The notes: a model not told the origin generated them from the sequence alone. Counted from the stretch's first letter, positions 43,662-54,155 are shown. The stretch is 64,000 nucleotides of DNA from Tritrichomonas musculus (GCA_039105265.1 JAPFFF010000005.1:1488001-1552000), one strand, 5' to 3'. Numbers and translations: made by a program.

Positions 43662-45392
43662 TCATTCATTTATAACTTTGTATGTAGAAGGACTTTTCAC
43701 GCAAACAGGACAATTTTGTGTATTCACGTACCACCTCTGTATGCATTTCTCGCAGAAACCTGATGGTATATGACCGCATGGAGTGATTATGCAGCTGTGT
43801 CCGTTTGATCCGCAAAGCTTGCATTTCATTTCACTTGGCAAATGCAAATCTCTTACAATACTAAGGATATCGAATTTGCATAGCGGGCATTTTTCTCTGT
43901 TATTCAGAGCTTTTTCAGCACATTCAGTGCAGTAAACTTTGTGGCCACAATCAATCAGAACTGCATCACGTTGCTTTCTATTGCATTTAAGGCACAAAAT
44001 GTTTTCATCAGAAATTTTGGCATCATCGAAAACAACGTTTTCAGATTTACGTGATTCAATATTAGTGACACCTTTGAACTCTCCATTTCCAAGCATGAAA
44101 TATTGAGAAGATGTTTGGCCATCAATTTGACGAGTACAATTCTTAACATCATTATTAATGAATTCTCCACCTCCTTTAAAAATCACCTTGAAAAGTGCAT
44201 TTCCAATCTTCTCAATTTTGTTATTTTCAGCCTTCACAAAAGCTGATGTGAAAACGTAAAATACGCTTCCTTGTATGTTCGTGATTTTATTTCCATAAAA
44301 GTTAACTTTTGATCTGTTATAAGCTTCAATTGCATTAGCTTTACAATTTGATATGCAATTGTTTACAATGGTGCAGTTTTCAGTGTCAGAAATTGAAATT
44401 CCGCATTCTTCAATGTCACTGAGATCACAGTCTTCAATTTTGACGTCAGAAGCGCATCGAGCACAAATTCCATTACACTTTGAATTGGTTATTTTGTTGT
44501 CTGAAATGATAGCTTTTGAATTCATTGTTATGGCGATTCCTGGATATTCAACATTTTGTATTTGGTTCCTTGAAATTGTGACATCTGATTTATTGCCGAG
44601 ATAAATTCCATTTCCACCTGCTTCATTGATTTGATTCTCTTGGATTATTCCAGTTGAACAGTCAATGAAAACTATAGATGAACTTTTAATACGAGTTAAT
44701 CTATTTCCTACAACTTTGCAGTCTTTGCAGTTAGTTAATGATATTCCATTTTGGCTGACATTTTGAACTACATTGTTCAATATTTCTGCAACTGAATTAA
44801 CAGAGAATATTGCTGGATATTCTGTGTTATAAATGTTGCAATTTTCGATTTTTAAATGACTTTCTTTACAATATATTGCATTGGCATGAGTGTCATTTAA
44901 TGTTGAATCTTTAAGATAAACCGTTGAATTATTTTTGCATACAAAAAGTGATTCATTTCCTTTTGAAATTGTGAGATTGCTAGCTGAAACATTGCTATTG
45001 TAAATATAGACAGATGGAATATTGGCTGTATTAGTTACTGTAATATGTGAGAGTGAGGCTGATTGAGTGTTATGAAAAATTAAGGCTCCATTGCTATTGC
45101 CACTTTTATTTGAAATAGAACAATTTGAAAAAATGACATTTGATGAGTTATAAACTAAAATTTTTGCTTCAAAACTAATGTTATTTATATTTACACTTTT
45201 GTCTGTTGTTATTATGAGTTTTTGGCATTTTAAAATTGTTTGAAATTTGGATGTAATTGTTATATTTTTTTTAGAATTAATAATATATTCCCCTTCTAAT
45301 TCTAAAACAGGAACTGTTAGGATATATTCACCCGTTTGTTGATTTCGCTGAGAGTTAAAATCATTTAATTGAGTAAGAATGTCTATTTGCAT
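43662..45392 (-). CDS. Parallel beta-helix protein with two C-terminal RING fingers
   Basis: A 576-residue protein. Residues about 20-430 form a right-handed parallel beta-helix of the PbH1/NosD type, with turns of about 22 residues carrying the Asn ladder (NNIS, NGISLTNCKDCKVVGNRLT, NGIYLGNKSDVTISRNQI). Two RING-type zinc fingers follow: 467-505 (CLKC...CGHKVYCTEC...CPLC) and 524-564 (CKLC...CGHIPSGFCEKC...CPVC). RINGs recruit E2 enzymes, and the beta-helix resembles the substrate-binding part of FBXO10/FBXO11, so an E3 ubiquitin ligase is likely by inference. There is no signal peptide or membrane segment. The first finger resembles the IAP/Mdm2-type C-terminal RING. Confidence 0.88.
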   Translation of the reverse strand: MQIDILTQLNDFNSQRNQQTGEYILTVPVLELEGEYIINSKKNITITSKFQTILKCQKLIITTDKSVNINNISFEAKILVYNSSNVIFSNCSISNKSGNSNGALIFHNTQSASLSHITVTNTANIPSVYIYNSNVSASNLTISKGNESLFVCKNNSTVYLKDSTLNDTHANAIYCKESHLKIENCNIYNTEYPAIFSVNSVAEILNNVVQNVSQNGISLTNCKDCKVVGNRLTRIKSSSIVFIDCSTGIIQENQINEAGGNGIYLGNKSDVTISRNQIQNVEYPGIAITMNSKAIISDNKITNSKCNGICARCASDVKIEDCDLSDIEECGISISDTENCTIVNNCISNCKANAIEAYNRSKVNFYGNKITNIQGSVFYVFTSAFVKAENNKIEKIGNALFKVIFKGGGEFINNDVKNCTRQIDGQTSSQYFMLGNGEFKGVTNIESRKSENVVFDDAKISDENILCLKCNRKQRDAVLIDCGHKVYCTECAEKALNNREKCPLCKFDILSIVRDLHLPSEMKCKLCGSNGHSCIITPCGHIPSGFCEKCIQRWYVNTQNCPVCVKSPSTYKVINE

Positions 45393-45813
45393 TTTATTTT
45401 ACTCTACTAATTTCTGAGGTTAAATAGTCATATTGATACAATTTTTTTTTAATGAATTATAATTAATGATTTTGATATTTAATTTTTGATACGACTATTA
45501 ATTTTTGTTATTTAAAGAGTGAATTTTCAATTTTTTTTTATGATTTTTATGAAATTTAATTATTATTTTTTTGGAAAATCTATATATTGACATTAAACTC
45601 TTTTAATAATTAATATAAAAATTATTAGAAATAAATATTCTATTTAAAATAATTAATTTAATACATATATAAAGATATTTATATTTTTTCATGGCAACCG
45701 TTTATGAGATTATTTTTTATATAACATTTCAATATTAAAAGAGTTCAATGATCTGAAAAGCAGGAGAGAAGTCGGAGTTTTTCCAAATACCGATTAAATA
45801 ATATGAGAAGGAC
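45393..45813. other. Divergent A/T-rich spacer
   Basis: The spacer separates the RING gene (-) from an ankyrin gene fragment (+). I see no gene or structured element. Confidence 0.4.
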
Positions 45814-46032
45814 ATGGAGACAGAGCCAGTAAAAGAAAAGAAGAAAGAAATACTCGATTTTTTTACAAATTCCAATAATCTTCGTTCTGAAGAAGAATTC
45901 AAAGAAATTCAACAAGAACTACATCATGCATGCAGAAAAGGCGATGTTAAATTAATCAAAATTTTTCTGAGTGAAACCACCGAGCCTGATTCAAAAAAGA
46001 TTCAATTCAAATATTGTATTTGTAGCAGTTAA
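45814..46032 (+). pseudogene. 5' fragment of an ankyrin-repeat gene
   Basis: A 72-codon frame starts at an ATG and reads METEPVKEKKKEILDFF, then EEEFKEIQQELHHACRKGDV and KLIKIFLSETTE, the first half of an ankyrin domain. It then runs into an unrelated tail and a stop. No further ankyrin code follows, so it is a truncated family member. A short functional protein cannot be excluded. Confidence 0.5.
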
Positions 46033-46390
46033 TTGATTATTCTGATTTGTGTTTATTAATTCTGAATAAAGATTTTCTTGATTAATTTTATTTTAAAAAA
46101 ATCAAAAATAATTCTAATTTGAATGATAAAAAGAAATTGATTTTGCATTCCAAGTGATGTTTTGTCTATATTAAACGGTACATTAGCTTTGGCTGAGATT
46201 TGATTTAATAATTCAATATTTCATATATCGTTTTCATTCGGAATTTTTATGAAAATCTGATTTCATTTTAAATAAATCTTCTAACTTTGTAAAATCTAGC
46301 TATAGAAATCACTTTAGTTTTATAAATTAACAATGGTGATACATCAAATAAAGTGAAAATAACAATATTGGTTAAAAAAATTGATTCATA
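46033..46390. other. Spacer without visible gene
   Basis: A/T-rich DNA between the ankyrin fragment and a strong inverted repeat. Nothing is supported. Confidence 0.35.
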
Positions 46391-46497
46391 TAAACTTTGT
46401 TTTTTAATTTTCGCGTGTAAAAAAAAAATCATTCAATATTTGAAATAAATTCTTAGAAACCGTAAGTTTACACGCGAAAATTAAAAAACAAAGTTTA
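46391..46497. repeat. Perfect 31-bp inverted repeat at the 3' end of the BTB gene
   Basis: The arms 46391-46421 and 46467-46497 are exact reverse complements (core TTTTCGCGTGTAAA) with a 45-base loop. The structure ends 12 bases beyond the stop codon of the minus-strand gene at 46509. The CGCG inside A/T-rich DNA stands out. It could be a miniature foldback transposon or a 3' UTR hairpin; perfect arms suggest recent origin or selection. Confidence 0.8.
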
Positions 46498-46508
46498 AAT
46501 CCATTTTA

Positions 46509-47804
46509 TTAGACTAATTGTCCATAGAACTCTATGCAACCAATGAGCAAGTTATAGTTATTATACCAGGTTTGGCCTGTCTGATGAATCCTCAAGTATT
46601 TAAACGACTGGCGATTTTCGTTTTGAATTGGAAAAGTGTGATAAAAGTAGCTCCCATTGAGATAAGAACAGTTCTTCTCTTCGTCAAGCTTCGTCCATGA
46701 AACTTTGTCTTTCGAACCTTCCAAGATCCAGTTCTTTAGATGATTACAATTTGGTCCGCCAGATTGTGTGCCTATTGTGTAATTCGTAGGAATTATTTCA
46801 TGATTCTTGAATTCAAAGCAGAACCACGAATCAGGCTCATTTTTTGTGTAGCAGTAGTCGCCTCGATCTTCATAATTTAAAAGTTGTTTTGTATTGCCAC
46901 ATTGAAGTGATGAGTATGAAATTGTGACTTCTTTTTGAATGCTGGACTGCTTCTTGAGGTAGTTTAAGAGTCCGTCAAATATTTGATTTGTGTAAAGAAT
47001 TTCTTTCACAAAATTTGAGTTCATTTTTTTTGACATGTATTTTTTCTCATTTTTCTTCTCAAATTTTATTTCTTCACAAAGTCGAGCCGTTAGAGACAGC
47101 CACGTGTCACGCGTGATGTCTTCCTGGCTGATTATTCTGACGAACTCTTTCATCGTTTCTGCAGTCACGTTTCTGAAGTCAACAAGTGAGTACAGATAAC
47201 AGCAATCACGGTCTTTTTTGTACATATCGTTGATGATTTCAACAAGCTGGTCTTCGCTCTCAAGTTGAAGTTTAGTATGACCAAATATCAATTCAATTAT
47301 TTTTGTAGGAAGACTTATGAACTTCTGCTTCTCTTTTTCATTTTCTTTTAGTTGGTAAAAATCTTCGGAGATTTTCTCGATTTCTTTCTCAATTTCTTGC
47401 TGGTAAAATAGTGGAAATTGCATATGATGGACGAGATTATCTAGAGTAGATTTGGAATTGTTTGTTTTCTCTTCCGTTGAAACTTTGATGTCATGTAAAG
47501 AAAGTTCTAGGAAATTAAGAATTTCTGAGAAAAAAGGAATATCTTTTTCTTTGATTTCGATATCTTTAAAAGTAATAAGAGATAAAATTGCATTAAAATC
47601 ACCTGACGCCTTGGTATTAATTAGATAACTTGTTGTTGTTGGATCAACTTGATGAAGTTGGGCTATTTTTGGTGACAAAAGATCCGCAGCAATTCGACTT
47701 GTGTAAAATTGCATATTGTTTACAATAAATACAAAATCTTGTTGATAATCTTGAATAGGCAGATGTAAAACAGATGAAACTTGTAGTTGGACCTTTGTAC
47801 TCAT
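46509..47804 (-). CDS. BTB plus F5/8 type C (discoidin)-like protein
   Basis: A 431-residue protein of a family expanded in trichomonads. The N-terminal 100 residues are BTB-like (QDFVFIVNNMQFYTSRIAAD, ISPKIAQLHQ-type segment, SLITFKDIEI). A helical BACK-like middle (about 110-280) includes TRDTWLSLTARL. The C-terminal 140 residues form an F5/8 type C-like beta-sandwich: WFCFEFKNHEIIPTNYTIGT, GGPNCNHLKNWILEGSKD, WTKLDEEKNC and FKYLRIHQTG. BTB domains dimerise and can recruit cullin-3; the sandwich probably binds a ligand. Neither partner is known here. A broken paralogue lies at 23985-25117. Confidence 0.85.
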   Translation of the reverse strand: MSTKVQLQVSSVLHLPIQDYQQDFVFIVNNMQFYTSRIAADLLSPKIAQLHQVDPTTTSYLINTKASGDFNAILSLITFKDIEIKEKDIPFFSEILNFLELSLHDIKVSTEEKTNNSKSTLDNLVHHMQFPLFYQQEIEKEIEKISEDFYQLKENEKEKQKFISLPTKIIELIFGHTKLQLESEDQLVEIINDMYKKDRDCCYLYSLVDFRNVTAETMKEFVRIISQEDITRDTWLSLTARLCEEIKFEKKNEKKYMSKKMNSNFVKEILYTNQIFDGLLNYLKKQSSIQKEVTISYSSLQCGNTKQLLNYEDRGDYCYTKNEPDSWFCFEFKNHEIIPTNYTIGTQSGGPNCNHLKNWILEGSKDKVSWTKLDEEKNCSYLNGSYFYHTFPIQNENRQSFKYLRIHQTGQTWYNNYNLLIGCIEFYGQLV

Positions 47805-48618
47805 TGAAAATATGGGTAGAGAAAATGACCTTTGAAAAAGTTAAGTTATACATCGAAAGGTCAATTCAAAAAGTGAAAAGGAGCCGTTTACTCCAGAATA
47901 AGAAAAATTAGCCAATTTTTTCTCCATCAAGTTATCAATGTTTTTCCGCCTCTTTTTCATGAGTGACACTCTCAACATAATGAAGAATCAGATGTTCAAA
48001 AGTGGAATTCAAAGCATTTCTAATCGTAATGAGCAAATATTGATCTCTGAAATTTACCATAAACTGAAAAACTTCTTCAAATGTCGTACAGTTGAATTCT
48101 GGGCCAATGATGTTTTTGACACCTGGTGTCACAATTACAACGAGAACGCAGGGGAGTCATTCCAGTAAGCAAAGAATGCGGTGTTGTTCGGGAACTTTTT
48201 GAAGGAAATACTGACTTCATTTCACGGACGAACGTTAAGGACAGCTTAAAATATCAGCTGAATATTACTGCAGGAATGATGAGAGTGTCATGATACATAC
48301 GCTATCGTTTTCCGTTGCAAAAGTAAAGAAAAATTTCAAGTAACGGACAAACTCTCATTAAGTATTTTGTTCTCATTTTGGTCAATCTTTTCATTGACTG
48401 CCACAAGAAGCAGAACCAGCCAAAGAAAGACGCAGACAATGATCTATAATTTATTTTATAAACTTTTGGCATATCAACATAAATAAGGTTTGAACAAAAT
48501 TCAAACATTGTAGAAGTCACAAATGGTAATTTTTTCATTGTTACATAACTTTTTGAATTTAAAATGAATTAAACTTTTTGAATTATAAATGAATCAAACC
48601 TTTTGAGTTTAAATAAAA
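47805..48618. other. Region upstream of the BTB gene with weak coding traces
   Basis: GGAGCCGTTTACTCC at about 47880-47894 lies about 80 bases before the BTB start. Overlapping short frames on both strands (47935-48168) have somewhat protein-like composition but no recognised domain. The segment KECGVVRELFEGNTDFISR can be read on the plus strand at about 48171-48227. These are probably remnants. Confidence 0.3.
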
Positions 48619-48693
48619 GGGTTTTTTGAATAGTTTACACCATTGAATTTTTGCGTAGCAAAAATTCAATGGTGTAAACTATTCAAAAAACCC
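48619..48693. repeat. Palindrome with 36-bp perfect arms and a 3-base loop
   Basis: The arms 48619-48654 and 48658-48693 are exact reverse complements around GTA. The palindrome ends 23 bases before the transposase ATG. It would extrude a cruciform or give the transcript a strong 5' hairpin. In this position it could be the transposon end duplicated head to head, or a regulator of transposase expression. Confidence 0.85.
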
Positions 48694-48716
48694 GACCCGA
48701 TAGAAAATAAATTAAA

Positions 48717-49691
48717 ATGTATAATCCTCTATCACCAGAAACAATCGAACAAATTAAAAGTGATTTAAGCGCTGGAGCTTCATGGAAGTTTATTGAAAAT
48801 AAATATCTAACAACAAAGTATATGGTGAAACAATATTTAGGAAATGATTATAAGCCAAAATGCATTGGACGACCAAAAATGGTTTTAGATGACACTGTAA
48901 AGAATTTTATTGTTTCAAAAAAGGTTGAATGTGGCGTTGGATGCTCAATTTTAACACAAATAATTCGTCACGATCATTCAAATGATACAGTTATGGAAAA
49001 TCTTCCACCTGGATCAAAGATTTCTTATCGTCAAGTATACAAAACCATCAAAGATGTTTCTTTACTCCACCATCAAGTTGATCCAAATCGCCATCCAAGT
49101 TGTATTACAAGATACGAAGCTGAGTATTGTAATGCAATTTGGCATGGTGATGTACACTTTTTTCACAATGACCAGAAACGTCCTATCTTTGCTCTTATCG
49201 ATGATAAAAGCCGATTCATAATTTATTGCGATAAGATCAGTAACAAAAGCTCGGAAACAATTCGAGAGTGTTTTATACAAGCTATCAACCAATATGGTCT
49301 TCCATACACCTATTGGTCGGACAATTGTGGTGAAAATGTAGGTAAGATATTAATCGAACTTTTCAAATTATATAACATTAATAGCACATTTACAGATAGT
49401 TATACACCTCAACAAAACGGGAAGGCAGAAGCATTCTGGAAATATATCGAGGCACACTGCCATTCAGAAGATGATATTCCAGATGCAATCAAGTTTTATA
49501 ATAATGTCAAGCCTCATACATCACAACCATCATCAATTATCAATGGAATTCACGTTCCTCACACTCCTGGAATAGAATACCAAAATAGCATCAAACACAA
49601 TGGAATTGAATCTCGAGCTTTTTACAATGTTACAATTCCAAATGAAGGCACTGTGAGAAAAAAGATACCAATAAGTTCTAAATTCATTTAA
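48717..49691 (+). CDS. Integrase-type (DD35E) transposase
   Basis: A 324-residue protein. An N-terminal HTH-like region (about 5-45, IEQIKSDLSAGASWKFIENK) is followed by a basic GRPK hinge and an rve-type catalytic core. The first Asp is in IWHGDVHFF, the second in YWSDNCGENVGK, and the Glu in TPQQNGKAEAFW. Exactly 35 residues separate the second Asp from the Glu, the spacing of retroviral integrases and IS3/IS481 transposases. All three residues are present and the frame is intact, so it may be active. No other protein gene accompanies it. It is related to but clearly different from the copy at 57123-58106. Confidence 0.85.
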   Translation: MYNPLSPETIEQIKSDLSAGASWKFIENKYLTTKYMVKQYLGNDYKPKCIGRPKMVLDDTVKNFIVSKKVECGVGCSILTQIIRHDHSNDTVMENLPPGSKISYRQVYKTIKDVSLLHHQVDPNRHPSCITRYEAEYCNAIWHGDVHFFHNDQKRPIFALIDDKSRFIIYCDKISNKSSETIRECFIQAINQYGLPYTYWSDNCGENVGKILIELFKLYNINSTFTDSYTPQQNGKAEAFWKYIEAHCHSEDDIPDAIKFYNNVKPHTSQPSSIINGIHVPHTPGIEYQNSIKHNGIESRAFYNVTIPNEGTVRKKIPISSKFI

Positions 49692-49815
49692 TTAATTTAT
49701 TTCTTATTTTAATTTATACATTTTTTTTTTTTTTTTTTTTTTTTTTTGAATTAAAATGTCACTTTTTTTGTTTTTGGATTAAAAAAGTGACACGGTGTAA
49801 AAAAACGATCAAACC

Positions 49816-51557
49816 ACTGCATTTAAATATAAAACGATTATTTTCCATTGAAAAAGTTTATATCACATTTTTGTTTTCGTATTATAACATATTTATATAA
49901 AGGTAAACGGAGGCCGTTTATTTTGTCCGTTAAAAAAAATAAAAAAACATCAATAACAATTGTTCTTTTGGACCAGTTATAAAAAAATCACATTGATGAG
50001 AGATATTTTGATATTTCAAAATGATATAAATAACTTACGGAGTAGAAATTTATCTTTTTTTTGTACTTTTGATTATCATGGATATTAATCATGAACAAAA
50101 TGTTTCGATTATTACTTCACTTCTAATGATTTATATTGTATGTCAGTATATAATATTGGCTATATAGACAAAAAATAAAATAATCGTAACATTTCCCTAA
50201 TATCATGAAAATATTTTTTCAATGAATTTTTTTATGAATGGTAACTTTTTGTTAAATAATCTAACTTTTTGTGATATAATGATAAAACCAAAAGTATATA
50301 TTGATATATCTTTTCAATGAAAACTTATTTTAGAAACATTTATCATAAATTATTTTTAATTTAATATCGGTATTTTAAAATGTTTTTTTATTTTGAATAT
50401 TAATGAATATTTGTATATATAATTGAACTTTTTTAAATCATTTGCAACAAATGGAAAAAATAGAAAGCAAGTTTAAATTATAATAAATTATTTAAGTATA
50501 TGTATTTTTCTTATTATGTTGATGAACTTCAATTTTATTGTCCCCTCCAAAAGATATTAGTTGTCAAAGGAACAGCCCAATATTAAAAATACTCAACAAA
50601 AAAGAACAGTTTAATAATATTCATCAACAGATTCAGTTAATTCAATATCAACACATGCTCAAAAAAACATTTGAAACAATCAAATTTGATTAATAATTTT
50701 TTCATTACCAATCTAATTATTTTTCACAAATTTCATTATTTTTTCATACTTTTTAATAAGTATGCAAATTATTTTCATCTATATTTATAAAAAAAATTGA
50801 TTTACTTTATGCTTACTATAATATGTTCATCAGGATTCCTCAATTTAATATAATATTAGCAATATTTACATGCATTTATATATCTATATTATTTAATATT
50901 TTTTAAAATGCATATAAATATTGGTAAAATGATTTTAAAATAAGATATTTGCATTTTTAATTCTTTTAAATTGAATAGTCTTTATTTAAAAATACTGAAA
51001 ATTTAATTACTTTATTTATTTTTATATTCTCAATATATTTTGAATATGCTTTCAAAAGATTTATTTATAAATATACTTTATACAGAAAAATAATTAATAA
51101 TTATATTATATTATAGATAAAATATATTATAAATTATATTAATATAAAAATATTAAAATATAATTAAATAATATATAAAAATGAGTTAGAAAAAACAGTT
51201 TCTAGGCAAATTCCTCTTAGAGCACCTAGAAATATTTTGAATACATACTTGACGTTAAAATTCAATTTCTTCACTTTTTCTATTAAATATTTTAAAATTG
51301 ATATTATTCCAATTTCCCTACGACAGATCTTATTTGCTTCTAAATAAAAAATATTTAAGATAATAAATTAAATTTATATTTTATGATTATTTAACGAAAT
51401 AAGAAAATTGAAAAAAAAAACAAATTCGTTTACCTTTATTTATATATTTTAAAATATAAAAATAATATTAAAACTTTTTGGAAAATGTTCACTTTTTTTT
51501 ATTTTTCACATCACATTTTCCACATTTTTTACTCTATCGTTTTTTCCTACGGATATA
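49816..51557. other. A/T-rich spacer with a small palindrome
   Basis: About 1.7 kb with no gene. At 49904-49920 a perfect hairpin reads TAAACGG-AGG-CCGTTTA. The rest is low-complexity A/T, with a few longer T runs and no transposon ends that I can pair. Confidence 0.4.
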
Positions 51558-51891
51558 AACTTAAAGTAAAAAGGCAGACCACTTTTTTTCCCCTCAATTA
51601 TTTTGGCATAAATTATTTTTTTTCATTTTTTAAAATTTTGTTTTTTTCTCTCAAAAAAAATAACGTATCAAATATCCTCACAATTAAAAAAAATGAGAAA
51701 AAATAAAAAAATATTTATCTAACAATTTTAATAATTAATTATCAATATTATTATTTTTTATTTTCTTATTAATATATATAAATCTATATTTATATAATTT
51801 AAATATATTAATTAATTATTTATTAAGATTTATTATTTTTAAAATCATAAATTTTGAAAAGATTTTTTTTTTCAGTTCATTTATCTCGGTA

Positions 51892-53183
51892 ATGAAAGCA
51901 GGTGAAACGCCAGAACAGGCAATTATAAGATTGCATTTTCAAGAAAAATTAACTCCAAGAAAAGTAAGAAATGCAATTGGTTGTGGTCAAGAAAGAGTCA
52001 CAAATGCTATTGAATATTATAAAAAATATCATCAAATTCCAGCACCAAAAAAAAATTGGGAGACCTACCAAAGCCACAAACCTGGTTATGGAAGAAATTA
52101 TTGAAATGACCACGAAAAATAGGATGATTTCAGGTTTTCAAATTTCAAAAGATTTAAAAACACAATATAACATAGAAATTTGTCCAAAAACTGCAAATAA
52201 TTACAGAAAAAAATTAAATTACAATTATCAATTACCAAAAATCAGGCAGGCATTATCAGAAAATCAAATAAAATCAAGATATTTATTTTCAAATTCTGTT
52301 TTGGGGAATAATATTGACCTTAACCGAATCGTATTTTCTGATGAATGTCGATTTTGCCTTACGAATGATGGATTAATGCGGTGGTATAGAAAAGGGGAGG
52401 ACACTTCTGATACTTATGATGAAAAAGAAAAATATAACACAGGAATTATGGTGTATGGTGCAATTGGCCTAAACTATAAAAGTGACCTTGTAATTTGTGA
52501 AGATTCAATAAACGAAATTGAATACCGTCGATTAATAATTGAAAGCAATATGATCGACGTTCTTAACGTCATATATGAACCAGGTTCTTACTTTTTTATG
52601 CAAGACGGTGCTCCAGCTCACAAAAGTTTTCTAACTTCTTTATTTTTAAAAAAACGCTGTTCATATATACAATTTTGGCCTCCTAACAGCCCCGATTTAA
52701 ATCCCATAGAGCACTTATGGGGGGGCAATCAAAAAGATGCTCAAAGGTCAAAAATTCGCCTCAAAAGAAATTTTAATTCAAAAAGTTCAAGAAATTTGGA
52801 AATCATTCCCTCAAGATAAGATAAACAGCCTGGTTCTCAGCTTCGAGAACCGTTTAAAATGGGTTACTTCAGAAAAAGGAAAATCCATTTCAAATATCCT
52901 CAGAAAAGGTATACATCAAATTCCACCATTTGATGGAATTGACCCAAATTTAAAGCTACTCACTTATGATGACATTATAGCCACATATGATCCCTCAATT
53001 GATGATACGCCGATAGAATTCCTCTCAAAACGGCCTTTTACTTTGGAAGAGAATATCTTATTATTATCTCTTGTAAAAGAATTCCCAAATAAGAAAAAGT
53101 GGAAATTAATCGAGCCTCGTTTTGAAAATAGAACAGCAGCCACGCTTAGAGCTCATTATTATAATTTAATGAAATTGTATTGA
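51892..53183 (+). pseudogene. Tc1 transposase (DD34E) with C-terminal SANT/Myb-like domain, two frame breaks
   Basis: Three overlapping frames together show one transposase. An N-terminal HTH (ETPEQAIIRLHFQEKLTPRK) changes frame at an A9 run (52047-52055). A GRPTK hinge and second HTH follow, then the catalytic core: Asp in IVFSDECRFCL, Asp in FMQDGAPAHKS, Glu in SPDLNPIEHLWG, with 34 residues between the last two. At a G7 run (52719-52725) the frame changes again to the C-terminal region (IQKVQEIWKSFPQDKINSLV). It ends with a SANT/Myb-like repeat: FTLEENILLLSLVKEFP, KKWKLIEPRFENRTAATLRA. Breaks at homopolymers could be decay, assembly error or programmed slippage. Confidence 0.75.
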
Positions 53184-53510
53184 ATATAAAAATCAGTAAG
53201 ACTAAAAATAGCACATTAAACCTTTAATTTAAACCTTAATTTAAATAAATAATCACTTTTTTACTCTTACTTTTTCGTTTTTATTCATTTTTTTTCTTAT
53301 CTGATATCTTTTTGGCCAACCTAAAACTTATTCAAAAGCAGGCCAAATGCGCACAAAGTTACTTTTTTATAATATACAAAATACGAATTGATATATAGTT
53401 TTTTTTTACAGAGCTTTTCCTAACGATCTTATTCTTATTTCAATGTTCAATATCTAAAACGCTACCAGAGCACCTGCAAACAAATGTAGATGTGTAACCC
53501 ATAATGTATT

Positions 53511-54155
53511 ATTACTCAAAATCTTTTTTTTTTTACTTTTTTCATTTTTCACAATATCTCATTTAAAACCACAAACTCAAGAAAATGCCATCAAAATATT
53601 TTTTTTGCCTTTTATACGATTCAAATTAGTATGTGATTTGACAATTAAATCAATTCAACTTTAAATTCTAAATCTCATTTTGTCCAGAATCAAAATTTTT
53701 TAGCGAAAGCAAACATAAACAAATATATATGAATAATTAGTATTATATTATTACTCAAAATCTTTTTTTTCTACTTTTTTCATTTTTCACAATATCTCAT
53801 TTAAAACCACAGACTCAAGAAAATGCCATCAAAATATTTTTTTTGCCTTTTATACGATTCAAATTAGTATGTGATTTGACAATTAAATCAATTCAACTTT
53901 AAATTCTAAATCTCATTTTGTCCAGAATCAAAATTTTTTAGCGAAAGCAAACATAAACAAATATATATGAATAATTAGTATTATATTATTACTCAAAATC
54001 TTTTTTTTCTACTTTTTTCATTTTTCACAATATCTCATTTAAAACCACAGACTCAAGAAAATGCCATCAAAATATTTTTTTTGCCTTTTATACGATTCAA
54101 ATTAGTATGTGATTTGACAATTAAATCAATTCAACTTTAAATTTTAAATCTCATA
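53511..54155. repeat. 239-bp tandem repeat, about 2.7 copies
   Basis: Units begin ATTACTCAAAATCTTTTTTT at 53511, 53750 and 53988, so the period is 238-239 bases. The units are nearly identical; copy 1 has a C-to-A difference (AAACTC for GACTC) and copy 3 stops at about 54155. There is no open frame. The array lies inside the Tc1 element between its transposase and right end, and may supply extra transposase-binding sites or simply be slippage. Confidence 0.85.

Larger units (their letters stand above)
48619..49815 (+). mobile_element. Element with a DD35E integrase-type transposase
   Basis: A complete transposase gene (48717-49691) is preceded by a large palindrome (48619-48693) and followed by a 27-base T run, a hairpin (TGTCACTTTTTT/AAAAAAGTGACA) and a short region that weakly mirrors the left end. 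The 22 bases at 48620-48641 and the inverted 49794-49815 share GGTTT and TTTACACC at their extremes, 15 of 22 positions overall. Exact ends and target duplication are unclear. It appears to be a plain cut-and-paste element carrying only the integrase-type gene. Confidence 0.5.

Noticed and set aside
51485-51706. A 73-codon Phe-rich frame
   Set aside because: It spans the left end of the Tc1 element and is made of T-rich low-complexity DNA.
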